Origin: Streptomyces bambusae
GTDB lineage: Bacteria; Actinomycetota; Actinomycetes; Streptomycetales; Streptomycetaceae
DNA length: 39,243 nucleotides
Direction: 5' to 3'
Assembly: GCF_020532645.1 (NCBI RefSeq)
Contig: NZ_JAJAUZ010000065.1
Coordinates: 1 to 39,243 of the forward strand
The translations under genes were made by a program, and so were the position numbers. This document shows positions 30,469 to 38,003 of this stretch, one piece after another (within the stretch, counting starts at the first letter, position 1; every line of letters starts with the position of its first letter). Below the pieces are notes generated by a model. That model had not been told where the DNA came from. It made no database searches and was given only the letters and a program-made list of their open reading frames with translations.

Positions 30469-30786
30469 CGGGGCGCATTCTCCCAGCAATACCCAGGGTC
30501 GCCCCGGGCCACTCCGACCTGCCCGACTCGGCCACAACTCGTGTTGGAACCAGGCATTCCGCACGCAGAAACGATCAGCAAGTGATCACCAACCGCGCTG
30601 GAATATGCCCTCGACACGCAACGGAAGTGTCGGAAGCGGTGATTTCCGCAACTGGGTGTAGTGCTGCCTGTACGAAGCGTTATTCTCCTCAAACGCATAC
30701 GGGCACCCGCCTGTCGCCGCACACCAGGTCGACGAGCCCACGGGGTCCCGCACGCACGTGATGGAAGCTCTGCCTCTGGGAGTCCC
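30469..30786 (+). promoter_or_regulatory. 318-bp leader of bldN, with a BldD-half-site-like palindrome
   Basis: The gap between the HAD gene and bldN contains the palindrome AGTGATCACC at 30581-30590, which resembles the AGTGA/TCACC half-sites first described for the developmental repressor BldD, a known regulator of bldN. The longer later-defined BldD consensus is not clearly present. No other gene can be supported here. The bldN promoter must lie in this stretch, but I cannot fix its -10/-35. Confidence 0.4.
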
Positions 30787-31590
30787 GTGTACCCACCTGT
30801 CGGGGTTGACGCCTCGGGCCTGGCTACGCTCCGCGCAGTGGTCCTCGACCACCTGCGCGGCTTCGTCCCCACCGCGTACGCCACACCCGCCTTTGCCGCC
30901 GCGGTCCCTGCCGGTCTGGGACCTGCGGGTCCCTGCTATGCCCTGACCGACGGCGGAGCGACGGTCGGCAGACGCGGCCGCGGGGGCAGCGCCGCCGGCT
31001 CGGCAAGCACCGCAACCGCCCGCCGTCCCACCGCGGACAGCGACAGCGCCCGCATGATGGACCTCGTCGAGCGGGCGCAGGCCGGCGAGGCCGAGGCCTT
31101 CGGCCGGCTGTACGACCAGTACAGCGACACGGTCTACCGCTACATCTACTACCGCGTGGGCGGGAAGGCGACGGCGGAAGACCTCACCAGCGAGACCTTC
31201 CTGCGCGCCCTGCGCCGGATCTCCACCTTCACCTGGCAGGGCCGCGACTTCGGTGCCTGGCTGGTGACCATCGCGCGGAACCTGGTCGCCGACCACTTCA
31301 AGTCGAGCCGCTTCCGCCTCGAAGTCACCACCGGCGAAATGCTCGACGCCAACGAGGTCGAACGCTCCCCCGAGGAATCGGTCCTGGAGTCGCTGTCCAA
31401 CGCCGCCCTGCTGGAAGCCGTACGCAAGCTCAACCCGCAGCAGCAGGAATGCGTGACGCTGCGCTTCCTCCAGGGCCTGTCGGTCGCCGAGACCGCCCGG
31501 GTCATGGGCAAGAACGAGGGCGCGATCAAGACCCTCCAGTACCGGGCCGTGCGCACCCTCGCCCGGCTGCTCCCGGACGACGCCCGCTGA
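30787..31590 (+). CDS. bldN: Developmental ECF sigma factor BldN (pro-sigma form)
   Basis: The 267-residue protein is an ECF sigma factor needed for aerial mycelium formation in Streptomyces. Region 2 spans MMDLVERAQAGEAEAFGRLYDQYSD to LRALRRIST; region 4 spans KLNPQQQECVTLRFLQGLSVAETARVMGKNEGAIKTLQYRA. The first 88 or so residues (VYPPVGVDASGLATLRAVV onward) form the pro-sequence known to be removed in BldN, rich in Ala/Gly and ending SARMMDLV. The GTG at 30787 follows GGGAG and matches the known start; longer frames are unsupported. It is followed by its anti-sigma gene 235 bp on. Confidence 0.96.
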   Translation: MYPPVGVDASGLATLRAVVLDHLRGFVPTAYATPAFAAAVPAGLGPAGPCYALTDGGATVGRRGRGGSAAGSASTATARRPTADSDSARMMDLVERAQAGEAEAFGRLYDQYSDTVYRYIYYRVGGKATAEDLTSETFLRALRRISTFTWQGRDFGAWLVTIARNLVADHFKSSRFRLEVTTGEMLDANEVERSPEESVLESLSNAALLEAVRKLNPQQQECVTLRFLQGLSVAETARVMGKNEGAIKTLQYRAVRTLARLLPDDAR

Positions 31591-31666
31591 CCCGGCCCCT
31601 GCCCCTTGATCCCTGACCCCCATCCGGTGACCAGTCGATGACGCTGTGGTCCGATCATCCTTCGTC

Positions 31667-31695
31667 CGTAACCCAAGTGCCGCGCCGCTCGTTGT
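31667..31695 (+). promoter_or_regulatory. Candidate BldN-dependent promoter of rsbN
   Basis: CGTAAC (31667-31672) and CGTTGT (31690-31695) are separated by 17 bp. From memory, BldN promoters such as bldM P1 have CGTAAC at -35 and CGTTG-type -10 boxes, and rsbN is itself a BldN target. It lies about 130 bp before the rsbN start. Confidence 0.7.
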
Positions 31696-31825
31696 GCGGA
31701 ATGCAGGCTCCCTGTGGACACGCCATGCCGGCCGCTCCTCACTCGAAAGAGTGCATGAGCGGACGGAAGGCAACCCTCCGGACATACAGGGGAGTCGAAC
31801 GTCATGACGAGAGGAGGTGCCGCCA

Positions 31826-33040
31826 GTGATCGCGAACGTTTCGACGCACCGGCGGGCGAACGCCTTCGCCCAGGCCCTGGAGGATCAGACACCGTCTGAT
31901 CCTCCGGAGACGGCGGCCGAGCAGCCCGAGGCCCCAGCCGACGCAGCCGAACCGGGCGAGCACAACCGGCTGTTGGCCCTGGCGAATGTGCTCGGCGAAA
32001 TGCCGCGCCCGGCGCTGGACCCCGAGGTCAAAGTGGTGCAGCGAGCCCAGCTCGTGGCCGCCATGGAGGCCATGGTGATCGAGGGGACACTGGGCGGGGC
32101 CCCGACGGACCCTCAAGTGCCCGAACAGCGGGCCGGCCGTGGCGCCCACCGGGCGACCTCGCTCCGGAAACTGCGGCCCCGCTCCCGCTGGTCCAAGGGC
32201 ATCGCAGCAGGCGGCCTCACGGTCGGTGTGGCCGCGGGGGCGTTCAGCGGGGTTGCCGCTGCCAGCACCGACGCCCTGCCCGGTGACTCGCTCTACCCGG
32301 TCAAGCGCGGCATGGAGGACATCGTCCTCGGCATGGCCGACGGCGACGGGGACCGCGGCGAGGTCTACCTGGACCACGCCTCGACCCGGCTCAGCGAGGC
32401 CCGGCGCCTCATGGAGCTGGAGAAGGCCGGCGAACTCGACCACGAGGCGCTGGGACAGATCAGGCGCGCCCTGTCCGGCATGAAGCACGACGCCGAAGAA
32501 GGCCACCGCCTGCTCTACTCGGCGTACGAGCGGGACGGTTCGCTCGCCCCGATCCAGGCCCTGTCGTCCTTCTCCCGCAACCACCGGGACGCCTGGGGCA
32601 AGCTGCGCGAACGGCTGCCGGCGCAGCTCACCGACGTCGGCGACCAGGTGAACCAGGTCTTCGACGCCATAGACGACGAGGTGCAGCCGCTGCAGTCCCT
32701 GCTGCCCCCGGCGCCGCAGCAGAACCGGAAGTCGGGGACCGTGCACACCACGGACGACGGCACCGGCCACCAGCCCAGCACCCGCCCGGCCACCCCCGGC
32801 GCCACCCCGGCCCCCGGCCAACAGGGCGAACCGGACCGGCCGCAGCCCAGCCGTTCCCAGGACGGCCGCGACGACGGCCTGCTCGGCGGCGGCGCCGGCG
32901 ACCTGCTCGACCCCCCGCTGACGGACCCCACCCCGAGCCCGTCGGAGGACCAGAAGGAAGCCGAGCCGGACATCACGCTCCCACCGCTGCTGCCCGGCAT
33001 CCTGCCGGGCCTCGGCCTCGGCAGCGAGGACGTCGGCTAG
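31826..33040 (+). CDS. rsbN: Membrane anti-sigma factor RsbN for BldN
   Basis: The 404-residue protein lies directly after bldN, as rsbN does in Streptomyces. Residues 45-90 (HNRLLALANVLGEM, VVQRAQLVAAMEAMV) are the cytoplasmic sigma-binding part. A basic stretch (LRKLRPRSRWSKG) precedes one membrane span (about 125-147, GIAAGGLTVGVAAGAFSGVAA). The outer domain opens LPGDSLYPVKRGMEDI, typical of DUF5667, then a Pro/Gly-rich tail. It holds BldN inactive until development proceeds. The GTG at 31826 follows GAGGAGGT at 7 bases; the GTG at 31817 lies inside that site. Its own BldN-type promoter suggests negative feedback. Confidence 0.92.
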   Translation: MIANVSTHRRANAFAQALEDQTPSDPPETAAEQPEAPADAAEPGEHNRLLALANVLGEMPRPALDPEVKVVQRAQLVAAMEAMVIEGTLGGAPTDPQVPEQRAGRGAHRATSLRKLRPRSRWSKGIAAGGLTVGVAAGAFSGVAAASTDALPGDSLYPVKRGMEDIVLGMADGDGDRGEVYLDHASTRLSEARRLMELEKAGELDHEALGQIRRALSGMKHDAEEGHRLLYSAYERDGSLAPIQALSSFSRNHRDAWGKLRERLPAQLTDVGDQVNQVFDAIDDEVQPLQSLLPPAPQQNRKSGTVHTTDDGTGHQPSTRPATPGATPAPGQQGEPDRPQPSRSQDGRDDGLLGGGAGDLLDPPLTDPTPSPSEDQKEAEPDITLPPLLPGILPGLGLGSEDVG

Positions 33041-33047
33041 CACCACC

Positions 33048-33100
33048 CTGGTGCAGCGGCGGTCGGACCGTCAGAAGAACACCGACCGCCGCTGCACCAG
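33048..33100. terminator. Perfect 19-bp inverted repeat across the acyltransferase stop codon
   Basis: The arms 33048-33066 (CTGGTGCAGCGGCGGTCGG) and 33082-33100 are exact complements around a 15-base loop that contains the acyltransferase stop codon. One arm is therefore coding sequence (QRRSVFF end). It serves both convergent genes. Confidence 0.85.
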
Positions 33101-34165
33101 CAGCTTGTACAGCGTGTGCTGGATCTGTTCGCGCACCTGATCCGTCAGATTGAACATCAGCATCGGATCGTCCGCGGCCTCCGGCGGATAGCCGTCCGTC
33201 GGGATCGGCTCGCCGAACTGGATGGTCCACTTCGTCGGCAGCGGCAGCGCGCCCAGCGGCCCCAGCCAGGGGAACGTCGGCGTGATCGGGAAGTACGGCA
33301 GCCCCAACAGCCGCGCCAGCGTCTTCGAGTTGCCGATCATCGGGTAGATCTCCTCGGCGCCCACGATCGAGCAGGGCACGATCGGTGTGCCCGCCTTCAG
33401 CGCCGTGGACACGAAGCCGCCGCGGCCGAACCGCTGCAGCTTGTACCGGTCCCCGAACGGTTTCCCTATCCCCTTGAAGCCCTCGGGCATCACCCCGACC
33501 AGCTCGCCCGCCGACAGCAGTCCGTGCGCGTCCTCCGCGCACGCCAGCGTGTGCCCGGCCTTCCGTGCCAGCTCGTTGACCACCGGCAGCATGAACACCA
33601 GGTCGGCCGCCAGCAGCCGCAGGTGCCGCTGCGCCGGATGCCGGTCGTGTACGGCGACCTGGAGCATCAGCCCGTCGAGCGGCAGCGTTCCGGAGTGGTT
33701 GGCGACGATCAGCGCGCCACCCTCGGCCGGCACGTTCTCGATGCCCTTGACCTCGACCCGGAAGTACTTGTCGAACAGCGGCCGCATCAGGGACATCAGG
33801 ACCTGGTCCGTCAGCTCCTCGTCGTAGCCGAACTCGTCGACCTCGTAGTCCCCGGTGATCCGGCGGCGCAGGAACGCCAGCCCGCCCGCGATCCGCCGGT
33901 CCCACGCCAACCCGCCCGGCCCGGCATCCTCCCCGGGCGCTTCCGCGGGCTCCAAGGCGGGTGCTGCGGGCTGCTCGGGCTGCTGGGGCTGCTGGGGGAC
34001 CGCACTCACCGCCGGGGCCGCCGGCGCGGCCGCGGGAGCCGTCTGGCCCGCGGGGGCCGCCTCCGCGGGCCTGCGGGCGGCCGCCCGGCGCCGCGGCGCC
34101 CGCTGCGGGCCCGTACGCGCCCGCTCGCGGTCCTCGTCGAACGGGATGACCTTGGCGTCCGCCAT
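33071..34165 (-). CDS. 1-acyl-glycerol-3-phosphate acyltransferase-type (PlsC-like) protein
   Basis: The 364-residue protein has the acyltransferase core from about residue 125: LFDKYFRVEVKGIENVP, ALIVANHSGTLPLDGLML (156-164, a variant of NHx4D with two extra residues), LACAEDAHGLLSAGELVGVMPEGFKG with the PEG block, and TPIVPCSIVGAEEIYP. It probably acylates a lysophospholipid or similar lipid. The first 80 residues are basic then Ala/Pro/Gln-rich and disordered. Its ATG shares one base with the stop of the epimerase gene upstream (TAATG), so the two are coupled. Substrate is uncertain. Confidence 0.88.
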   Translation of the reverse strand: MADAKVIPFDEDRERARTGPQRAPRRRAAARRPAEAAPAGQTAPAAAPAAPAVSAVPQQPQQPEQPAAPALEPAEAPGEDAGPGGLAWDRRIAGGLAFLRRRITGDYEVDEFGYDEELTDQVLMSLMRPLFDKYFRVEVKGIENVPAEGGALIVANHSGTLPLDGLMLQVAVHDRHPAQRHLRLLAADLVFMLPVVNELARKAGHTLACAEDAHGLLSAGELVGVMPEGFKGIGKPFGDRYKLQRFGRGGFVSTALKAGTPIVPCSIVGAEEIYPMIGNSKTLARLLGLPYFPITPTFPWLGPLGALPLPTKWTIQFGEPIPTDGYPPEAADDPMLMFNLTDQVREQIQHTLYKLLVQRRSVFF

Positions 34166-35241
34166 TATCGATGCGCTCCCTCTCCAGCCCGTTGGCTATC
34201 ACCGTGGCTCGCGTCCACGTCCAGCATCCCGGCGACCCGGTCCACCGTCCGGGCCAGTGCCGCAGGCGGCAGCAGCCCGCCGCCCCGGCTCGCCGCGAAG
34301 TCCGCGAACGTCTCGGCGGTCGTGTACGCGGGGGTGAAGCCGAGTACGTCGCGCATCTGCGCGGTCTGCACCACCCGCCCGTGCGTGAGCAGCCGGATCT
34401 GCTCCGGCGAGAAGTCCGTCGCCCCCACCACCCGCAGCGCCGACCCCACCCACCGCACGGCGGGCAGCAGCAGCGGCACGGTGGGCCGGCCCAGCCGGCG
34501 CGAGCACTGCGCCAGCGTCAGCACCCCGTCCCCGGCGATGTTGAACGTGCCGCTGTTGAGGGTGCCTCGGCGCGGCTCGCCGGCCGCCAGCGACAGCACG
34601 TCCAGCACATCGTCCTCGTGTACGAACTGGAGCCTCGGGTCGTAGCCGAGGACGGTCGGCAGCACCGGCATCGAGAAGTACTCGGCGAGCGGAGAGTCCG
34701 CCCGCGGCCCGAGGATGTTCGCGAACCGCAGCACGCACACGGCCACGTCCGGCCGGCGCCGCGCGAAGCCCCGCACGTACCCCTCGACCTCGGAGGCGTC
34801 CTTCGGGAAGCCGCCGCCGGGCAGCGACTTGGGCTGGGTGGTCTCCGTGAACACCGCGGGGTCCCGCGAGGCGGCCCCGTACACGCTCGTGGAGGACTTC
34901 ACGACGAGGCGGCGGACCGTCGGGGACTTCTGGCAGGCGCCGAGCAGCTGCATCGTCCCGATCACGTTGGCCTCCTTCACGGAGGTCCGGCCGGAACTGC
35001 CCAGCGGGGAACCGGTCACCGCCAGGTGGACCACGGTGTCCACGGCGTGCTCGGCGAGGATCCGGCCGATCGACGGCTGCCGGATGTCGGCCCGTACGAA
35101 GACGGCCGATCCGAGCCGGCGGTCCGGCTCCGCCACGTCCACCGCGATCACCCGGTCCACTCCCGGGTCCCGCTGGACCCGCCGGACGAACCGGCTGCCC
35201 AGCTGCCGGGCAGCCCCGGTGACGAGCACGACCTTCCCCAC
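34165..35241 (-). CDS. NAD-dependent epimerase/dehydratase (extended SDR)
   Basis: The 358-residue protein starts MGKVVLVTGAARQLGSRFVRR, with the nucleotide loop TGAARQLG (8-15), then VIAVDVAEPD, a DTVVHLAV strand, SSTSVYGAASR, VCVLRFANILGPRA and FVHEDDVLDVL, all typical of extended SDRs. A clean catalytic YxxxK is not seen; GYVRGFARR stands near its place, so activity is unsure. The GTG at 35241 follows AGGGAAGG; a longer frame to 35307 has no support. It ends in TAATG shared with the acyltransferase start, so both belong to one unit. In Streptomyces these two genes are kept beside bldN-rsbN. Confidence 0.9.
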   Translation of the reverse strand: MGKVVLVTGAARQLGSRFVRRVQRDPGVDRVIAVDVAEPDRRLGSAVFVRADIRQPSIGRILAEHAVDTVVHLAVTGSPLGSSGRTSVKEANVIGTMQLLGACQKSPTVRRLVVKSSTSVYGAASRDPAVFTETTQPKSLPGGGFPKDASEVEGYVRGFARRRPDVAVCVLRFANILGPRADSPLAEYFSMPVLPTVLGYDPRLQFVHEDDVLDVLSLAAGEPRRGTLNSGTFNIAGDGVLTLAQCSRRLGRPTVPLLLPAVRWVGSALRVVGATDFSPEQIRLLTHGRVVQTAQMRDVLGFTPAYTTAETFADFAASRGGGLLPPAALARTVDRVAGMLDVDASHGDSQRAGEGAHR

Positions 35242-35288
35242 GATCAGCGCCTTCCCTTCCCCGCCGCCCGGACCCGGGCCCGAATGCA

Positions 35289-35326
35289 CCGCAGCCCCTC
35301 CACCCATGATGGTGGAGGGGCTGCGG
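35289..35326 (-). terminator. Perfect hairpin terminator after the small basic protein gene
   Basis: CCGCAGCCCCTCCACC (35289-35304) pairs perfectly with GGTGGAGGGGCTGCGG (35311-35326) around CATGAT. It lies 20 bp beyond the stop of the 32-residue gene and before the epimerase. Confidence 0.88.
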
Positions 35327-35346
35327 AGAACACGTACAGACGCCGT

Positions 35347-35445
35347 TTACTTCTTGTTACGACGCTGAACGCGGGTGCGCTTGAGCAGCTTGCGGTGCTT
35401 CTTCTTGGCCATCCGCTTGCGCCGCTTCTTGATAACAGAGCCCAC
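35347..35445 (-). CDS. 32-residue AURKAIP1/COX24-type basic protein
   Basis: The minus strand from a GTG at 35445 encodes MGSVIKKRRKRMAKKKHRK then LLKRTRVQRRNKK and a TAA. About half the residues are Lys or Arg. The RKKRMAKKKHRKLLKRTR-like pattern is that of the AURKAIP1/COX24 domain proteins of actinobacteria, which resemble small ribosomal or mitoribosomal proteins (bTHX/bS22-like). AGGG lies 5-6 bases before the GTG. It is too small for most gene finders but is very conserved in Streptomyces. It is followed by a strong hairpin. A ribosome-associated role is inferred, not shown. Confidence 0.92.
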   Translation of the reverse strand: MGSVIKKRRKRMAKKKHRKLLKRTRVQRRNKK

Positions 35446-35566
35446 GACTACCCTCGCTCACTTCTTCTCACTGGTGCGGGGCGTCTGGGCCCACACGACC
35501 TACGTCGGCCTAGCCTACCCGCCCGAGCGTCGAGCTTGTAATCCGAGGGGCACCGGGGGGTCATCC

Positions 35567-35776
35567 TCAGGCCGACTCCACCCCCACGTAGGACTCCCGG
35601 AGGTACTCGTGGACCGCGTTCTCCGGGACCCGGAAGGACCGGCCCACCCGGATCGCGGGCAGATGACCGTTGTGCACCAGCCGGTACACGGTCATCTTCG
35701 ACACTCGCATCACCGAGGCGACCTCCGCCACGGTCAGGAACTGAACCTCACTGAGAGGCCTCTCGCCAGCAGCCAT
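35567..35776 (-). CDS. Small BldC/excisionase-type helix-turn-helix protein
   Basis: The 69-residue protein is one MerR-like winged-helix unit: FLTVAEVASVMRVSKMTVYRLVHNGHLPAIRVGRSFRVPENAVHEYLRES. This is the excisionase (HTH_17) family to which the developmental regulator BldC belongs; it is not BldC itself by context. From memory an orthologue (SCO3328, called bdtA) lies at this place in S. coelicolor. The ATG at 35776 follows AAGGT at 7 bases; it should bind DNA as head-to-tail oligomers. There is no integrase or phage gene nearby, so a recombination role is unlikely. Confidence 0.92.
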   Translation of the reverse strand: MAAGERPLSEVQFLTVAEVASVMRVSKMTVYRLVHNGHLPAIRVGRSFRVPENAVHEYLRESYVGVESA

Positions 35777-35904
35777 GACACACCTTGACCTTCCGCGCAT
35801 GACGGGCACCGGCTTCCCCTCCGGTTACACCCCGTCGTCGCACGCTCACTCCCCAGAGTAGGGGCGGGTGATACGAGTGGGGAAGAGGAGCAGCAGCCAC
35901 GGAA

Positions 35905-36720
35905 TTACCGCGACAAGCTCGCCCGATTGAGTACATAGCGAGTGAGCGGCCGGTAGTAGTCCGGGCGCACGCCGTCATCAAGCGGAACGGCGACCGACAC
36001 CCGCCCCTCGGCTTCCCCGACGAACAGCGCAGGATCATCCGTATCGGCCAGCCCGATGGCTTCAAAACCCAGCTGACCTGCTCCGCAGACCCATCCGTGG
36101 TCCCCGATGACCAGCCCGGGCAGCGGCCGGCCGGCATCCGCGAGAGCCCCCAGCGCGTGCCGAACCGGCAGCGGGGAATGGGAGTGTGCGCCGGTGGTAC
36201 TGCCGGGCGGCTGCGCGCCGGGTTCCCGCACCAGTGCGACGCCCCGTACGTAATCGAGGGTGTACGCGCGTACGCCGTACCCGGTCGCCATGTCGACACG
36301 GCTGCCCTGCGCTGGTGTGAGGACTTCACATCCCGCCGCCGACAGGGCCTCCGCCAATGTGGCGTAGAAGGCCAGGAGCCGGTGCGGGTGACCGGTGCCG
36401 ATGAGCACCGGTGCCCGGGTCGCGGCCACCCGCCGCAACCGGTCGGCGAAGGCCGCCAGTGCGGCAAGGGTGCACTCCGGGTCGATCACGTCCGGCCCGG
36501 TGACGTGGCGGGGGTCCGCGGACACCCCGCACCGGTCGGCCATCAGGTCCAGCAGCTCCCGCTCGCCCCAGTGCCGGGACGGTTCGAGTCCGAGCAGCAC
36601 CCGCGGGTCGTGCGCGGCGAACAGCCGGTAGCTGCGCAGGCTTTCCTCCCGGGTCGTCGCCACGGGGCCGGCCAGCCGGGCGGCCAGCAGATGCGCTCGC
36701 AGCGCGCCGGTGCTCAACAC
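35905..36720 (-). CDS. Conserved phosphatase-like protein
   Basis: The 271-residue protein is of a type annotated as phosphatase in Streptomyces genomes, which I recognise only loosely. It starts LSTGALRAHLLAARLAGPVATTREESLRSYRLFAAHDPRVLLGL and holds ATRAPVLIGTGHPHRLLAFYATLAEALSAAGCEVL and PGLVIGDHGWVCGAGQLGFEAIGLADTDDPALFVGEAEG. The GTGHPHR loop and late Asp/His could form a metal site. I chose the GTG at 36720, next to GGGAGG; the open frame runs farther up (to 36927) but overlaps the deacetylase gene. It is downstream of that gene by about 104 bp on the same strand. Confidence 0.75.
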   Translation of the reverse strand: MLSTGALRAHLLAARLAGPVATTREESLRSYRLFAAHDPRVLLGLEPSRHWGERELLDLMADRCGVSADPRHVTGPDVIDPECTLAALAAFADRLRRVAATRAPVLIGTGHPHRLLAFYATLAEALSAAGCEVLTPAQGSRVDMATGYGVRAYTLDYVRGVALVREPGAQPPGSTTGAHSHSPLPVRHALGALADAGRPLPGLVIGDHGWVCGAGQLGFEAIGLADTDDPALFVGEAEGRVSVAVPLDDGVRPDYYRPLTRYVLNRASLSR

Positions 36721-36824
36721 CCTCCCGATGCTGCCCCACCAAGGGTGACGGAGCGCCAAATTCCGTACATCGCCCCACAGTTGGCCTAATAGCGACCCTG
36801 CGGCCGGGTTCCGGTGACCGCTCG

Positions 36825-38003
36825 TCAGGCGAGCAGTCCGCGGAGCGGGAACACGGCCCGGCGGGTGGCCAGCACCGCCTGGTCGGTGCGGTCGGCGGGG
36901 TCGTAGCCGGCGTCCCAGTCGCGCCACTGCGGGGTGCGCCCGTCGGTCATCCGGGCCGGGGCGGGCTGCCGGGTCCGCGCGTACACCTCGTCGCGCCAGG
37001 AGTCGGGGACGACCGTGTCCGGGGCCACGGGCCGGTGGGCGGCGATGGCCACGAGGTGCGTCCAGGACCTCGGTACGACGTCCACGACGGCGTAGCCCCC
37101 GCCGCCGAGGGCCAGCCAGCGCCCGCCGGCGTGCTCGTGCGCGAGACCGTGGCAGGCTTCCTGCACGGCCCGCTGGGCGTCCAGGGAGACCGCGAGGTGC
37201 GCGAGCGGGTCCTCGAAGTGGGTGTCGGCGCCGTGCTGCGTCACGAGCACCTGCGGCCGGAATTCGGCCAGCAGCTCGGGGACGGTGGCGTGGAAGGCCC
37301 GGAGCCAGCCCTCGTCGCCGGTGCCGGCGGGCAGCGCCACGTTGACGGCGGTCCCTTCGGCGGCGGGCCCGCCGGTCTCCTCGGGCCAGCCGGTCTGCGG
37401 GAAGAGGGTGCGGGGGTGCTCGTGCAGGGAGACGGTCAGCACCCGCGGGTCGTCCCAGAACGCGGCCTGCACGCCGTCGCCGTGGTGCACGTCCACGTCG
37501 ACGTACGCGACCCGCTCGGCGCCGAGTTCGAGCAGCCGGGCGATGGCGAGGGCGGCGTCGTTGTAGATGCAGAAGCCGGCGGCCCCGCCGGGCATCGCGT
37601 GGTGCAGTCCGCCGGCGAAGTTCACTGCGTGCTGCGCCTCGCCGCGCCAGATCGCCTCGGCGGCGGCGACGGACTGACCGGCGATCAGTGCGGACGCTTC
37701 GTGCATGCCGGCGAAGGCCGGGTCGTCGACGGTGCCGAGGCCGTACCCGCCGTCGGCGGAGCCGGGGTCCGCGGACGCGGCGCGTACGGCGGCGACGTAG
37801 TCCTCGCGGTGCACGAGCCGCAGGGTGGAGTCCCCTGCGGGCTTGGCGGCCCGTACCTCCATCGCGCGGTCGACTTCGAGCGCCCGCACCAGCCCCATGG
37901 TCAGTGCGAGGCGCACCGGGTCCATCGGATGGCTCGGTCCGAAGTCATACTTCGTTACCGCCTCGTCCCACATCAACAGCCCGGTCACCGGATCGCCGCT
38001 CAT
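36825..38003 (-). CDS. AcuC/histone-deacetylase-type deacetylase
   Basis: The 392-residue protein belongs to the class I/II histone deacetylase superfamily. It has HPMDPVRLALTMGL near the start, the GGLHHAMPG motif (His134/His135), YVDVDVHHGDG (zinc ligands Asp171 and His173), QHGADTHFEDPL with Asp260, and GGGGYAV with the catalytic Tyr. In bacteria this type (AcuC) removes acetyl groups from proteins such as acetyl-CoA synthetase. A C-terminal extension (ARTRQPAPARMTDGRTPQWRDWD) is typical of actinobacteria. I prefer the ATG at 38003 over the GTG at 38012. Its start lies 59 bp inside the end of the MFS gene upstream, so the two are coupled. Confidence 0.92.
   Translation of the reverse strand: MSGDPVTGLLMWDEAVTKYDFGPSHPMDPVRLALTMGLVRALEVDRAMEVRAAKPAGDSTLRLVHREDYVAAVRAASADPGSADGGYGLGTVDDPAFAGMHEASALIAGQSVAAAEAIWRGEAQHAVNFAGGLHHAMPGGAAGFCIYNDAALAIARLLELGAERVAYVDVDVHHGDGVQAAFWDDPRVLTVSLHEHPRTLFPQTGWPEETGGPAAEGTAVNVALPAGTGDEGWLRAFHATVPELLAEFRPQVLVTQHGADTHFEDPLAHLAVSLDAQRAVQEACHGLAHEHAGGRWLALGGGGYAVVDVVPRSWTHLVAIAAHRPVAPDTVVPDSWRDEVYARTRQPAPARMTDGRTPQWRDWDAGYDPADRTDQAVLATRRAVFPLRGLLA

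Noticed and set aside
35567..35776. Excisionase-like gene as a mark of an integrated element
   Set aside because: No integrase, attachment repeats, tRNA or phage genes are nearby, and the gene is at a conserved chromosomal place of a BldC-like regulator.
36787..36789. TTA (bldA-type) leucine codon in the phosphatase-like gene
   Set aside because: It lies upstream of the best start at 36720 and would be translated only from an unlikely longer frame overlapping the deacetylase gene.
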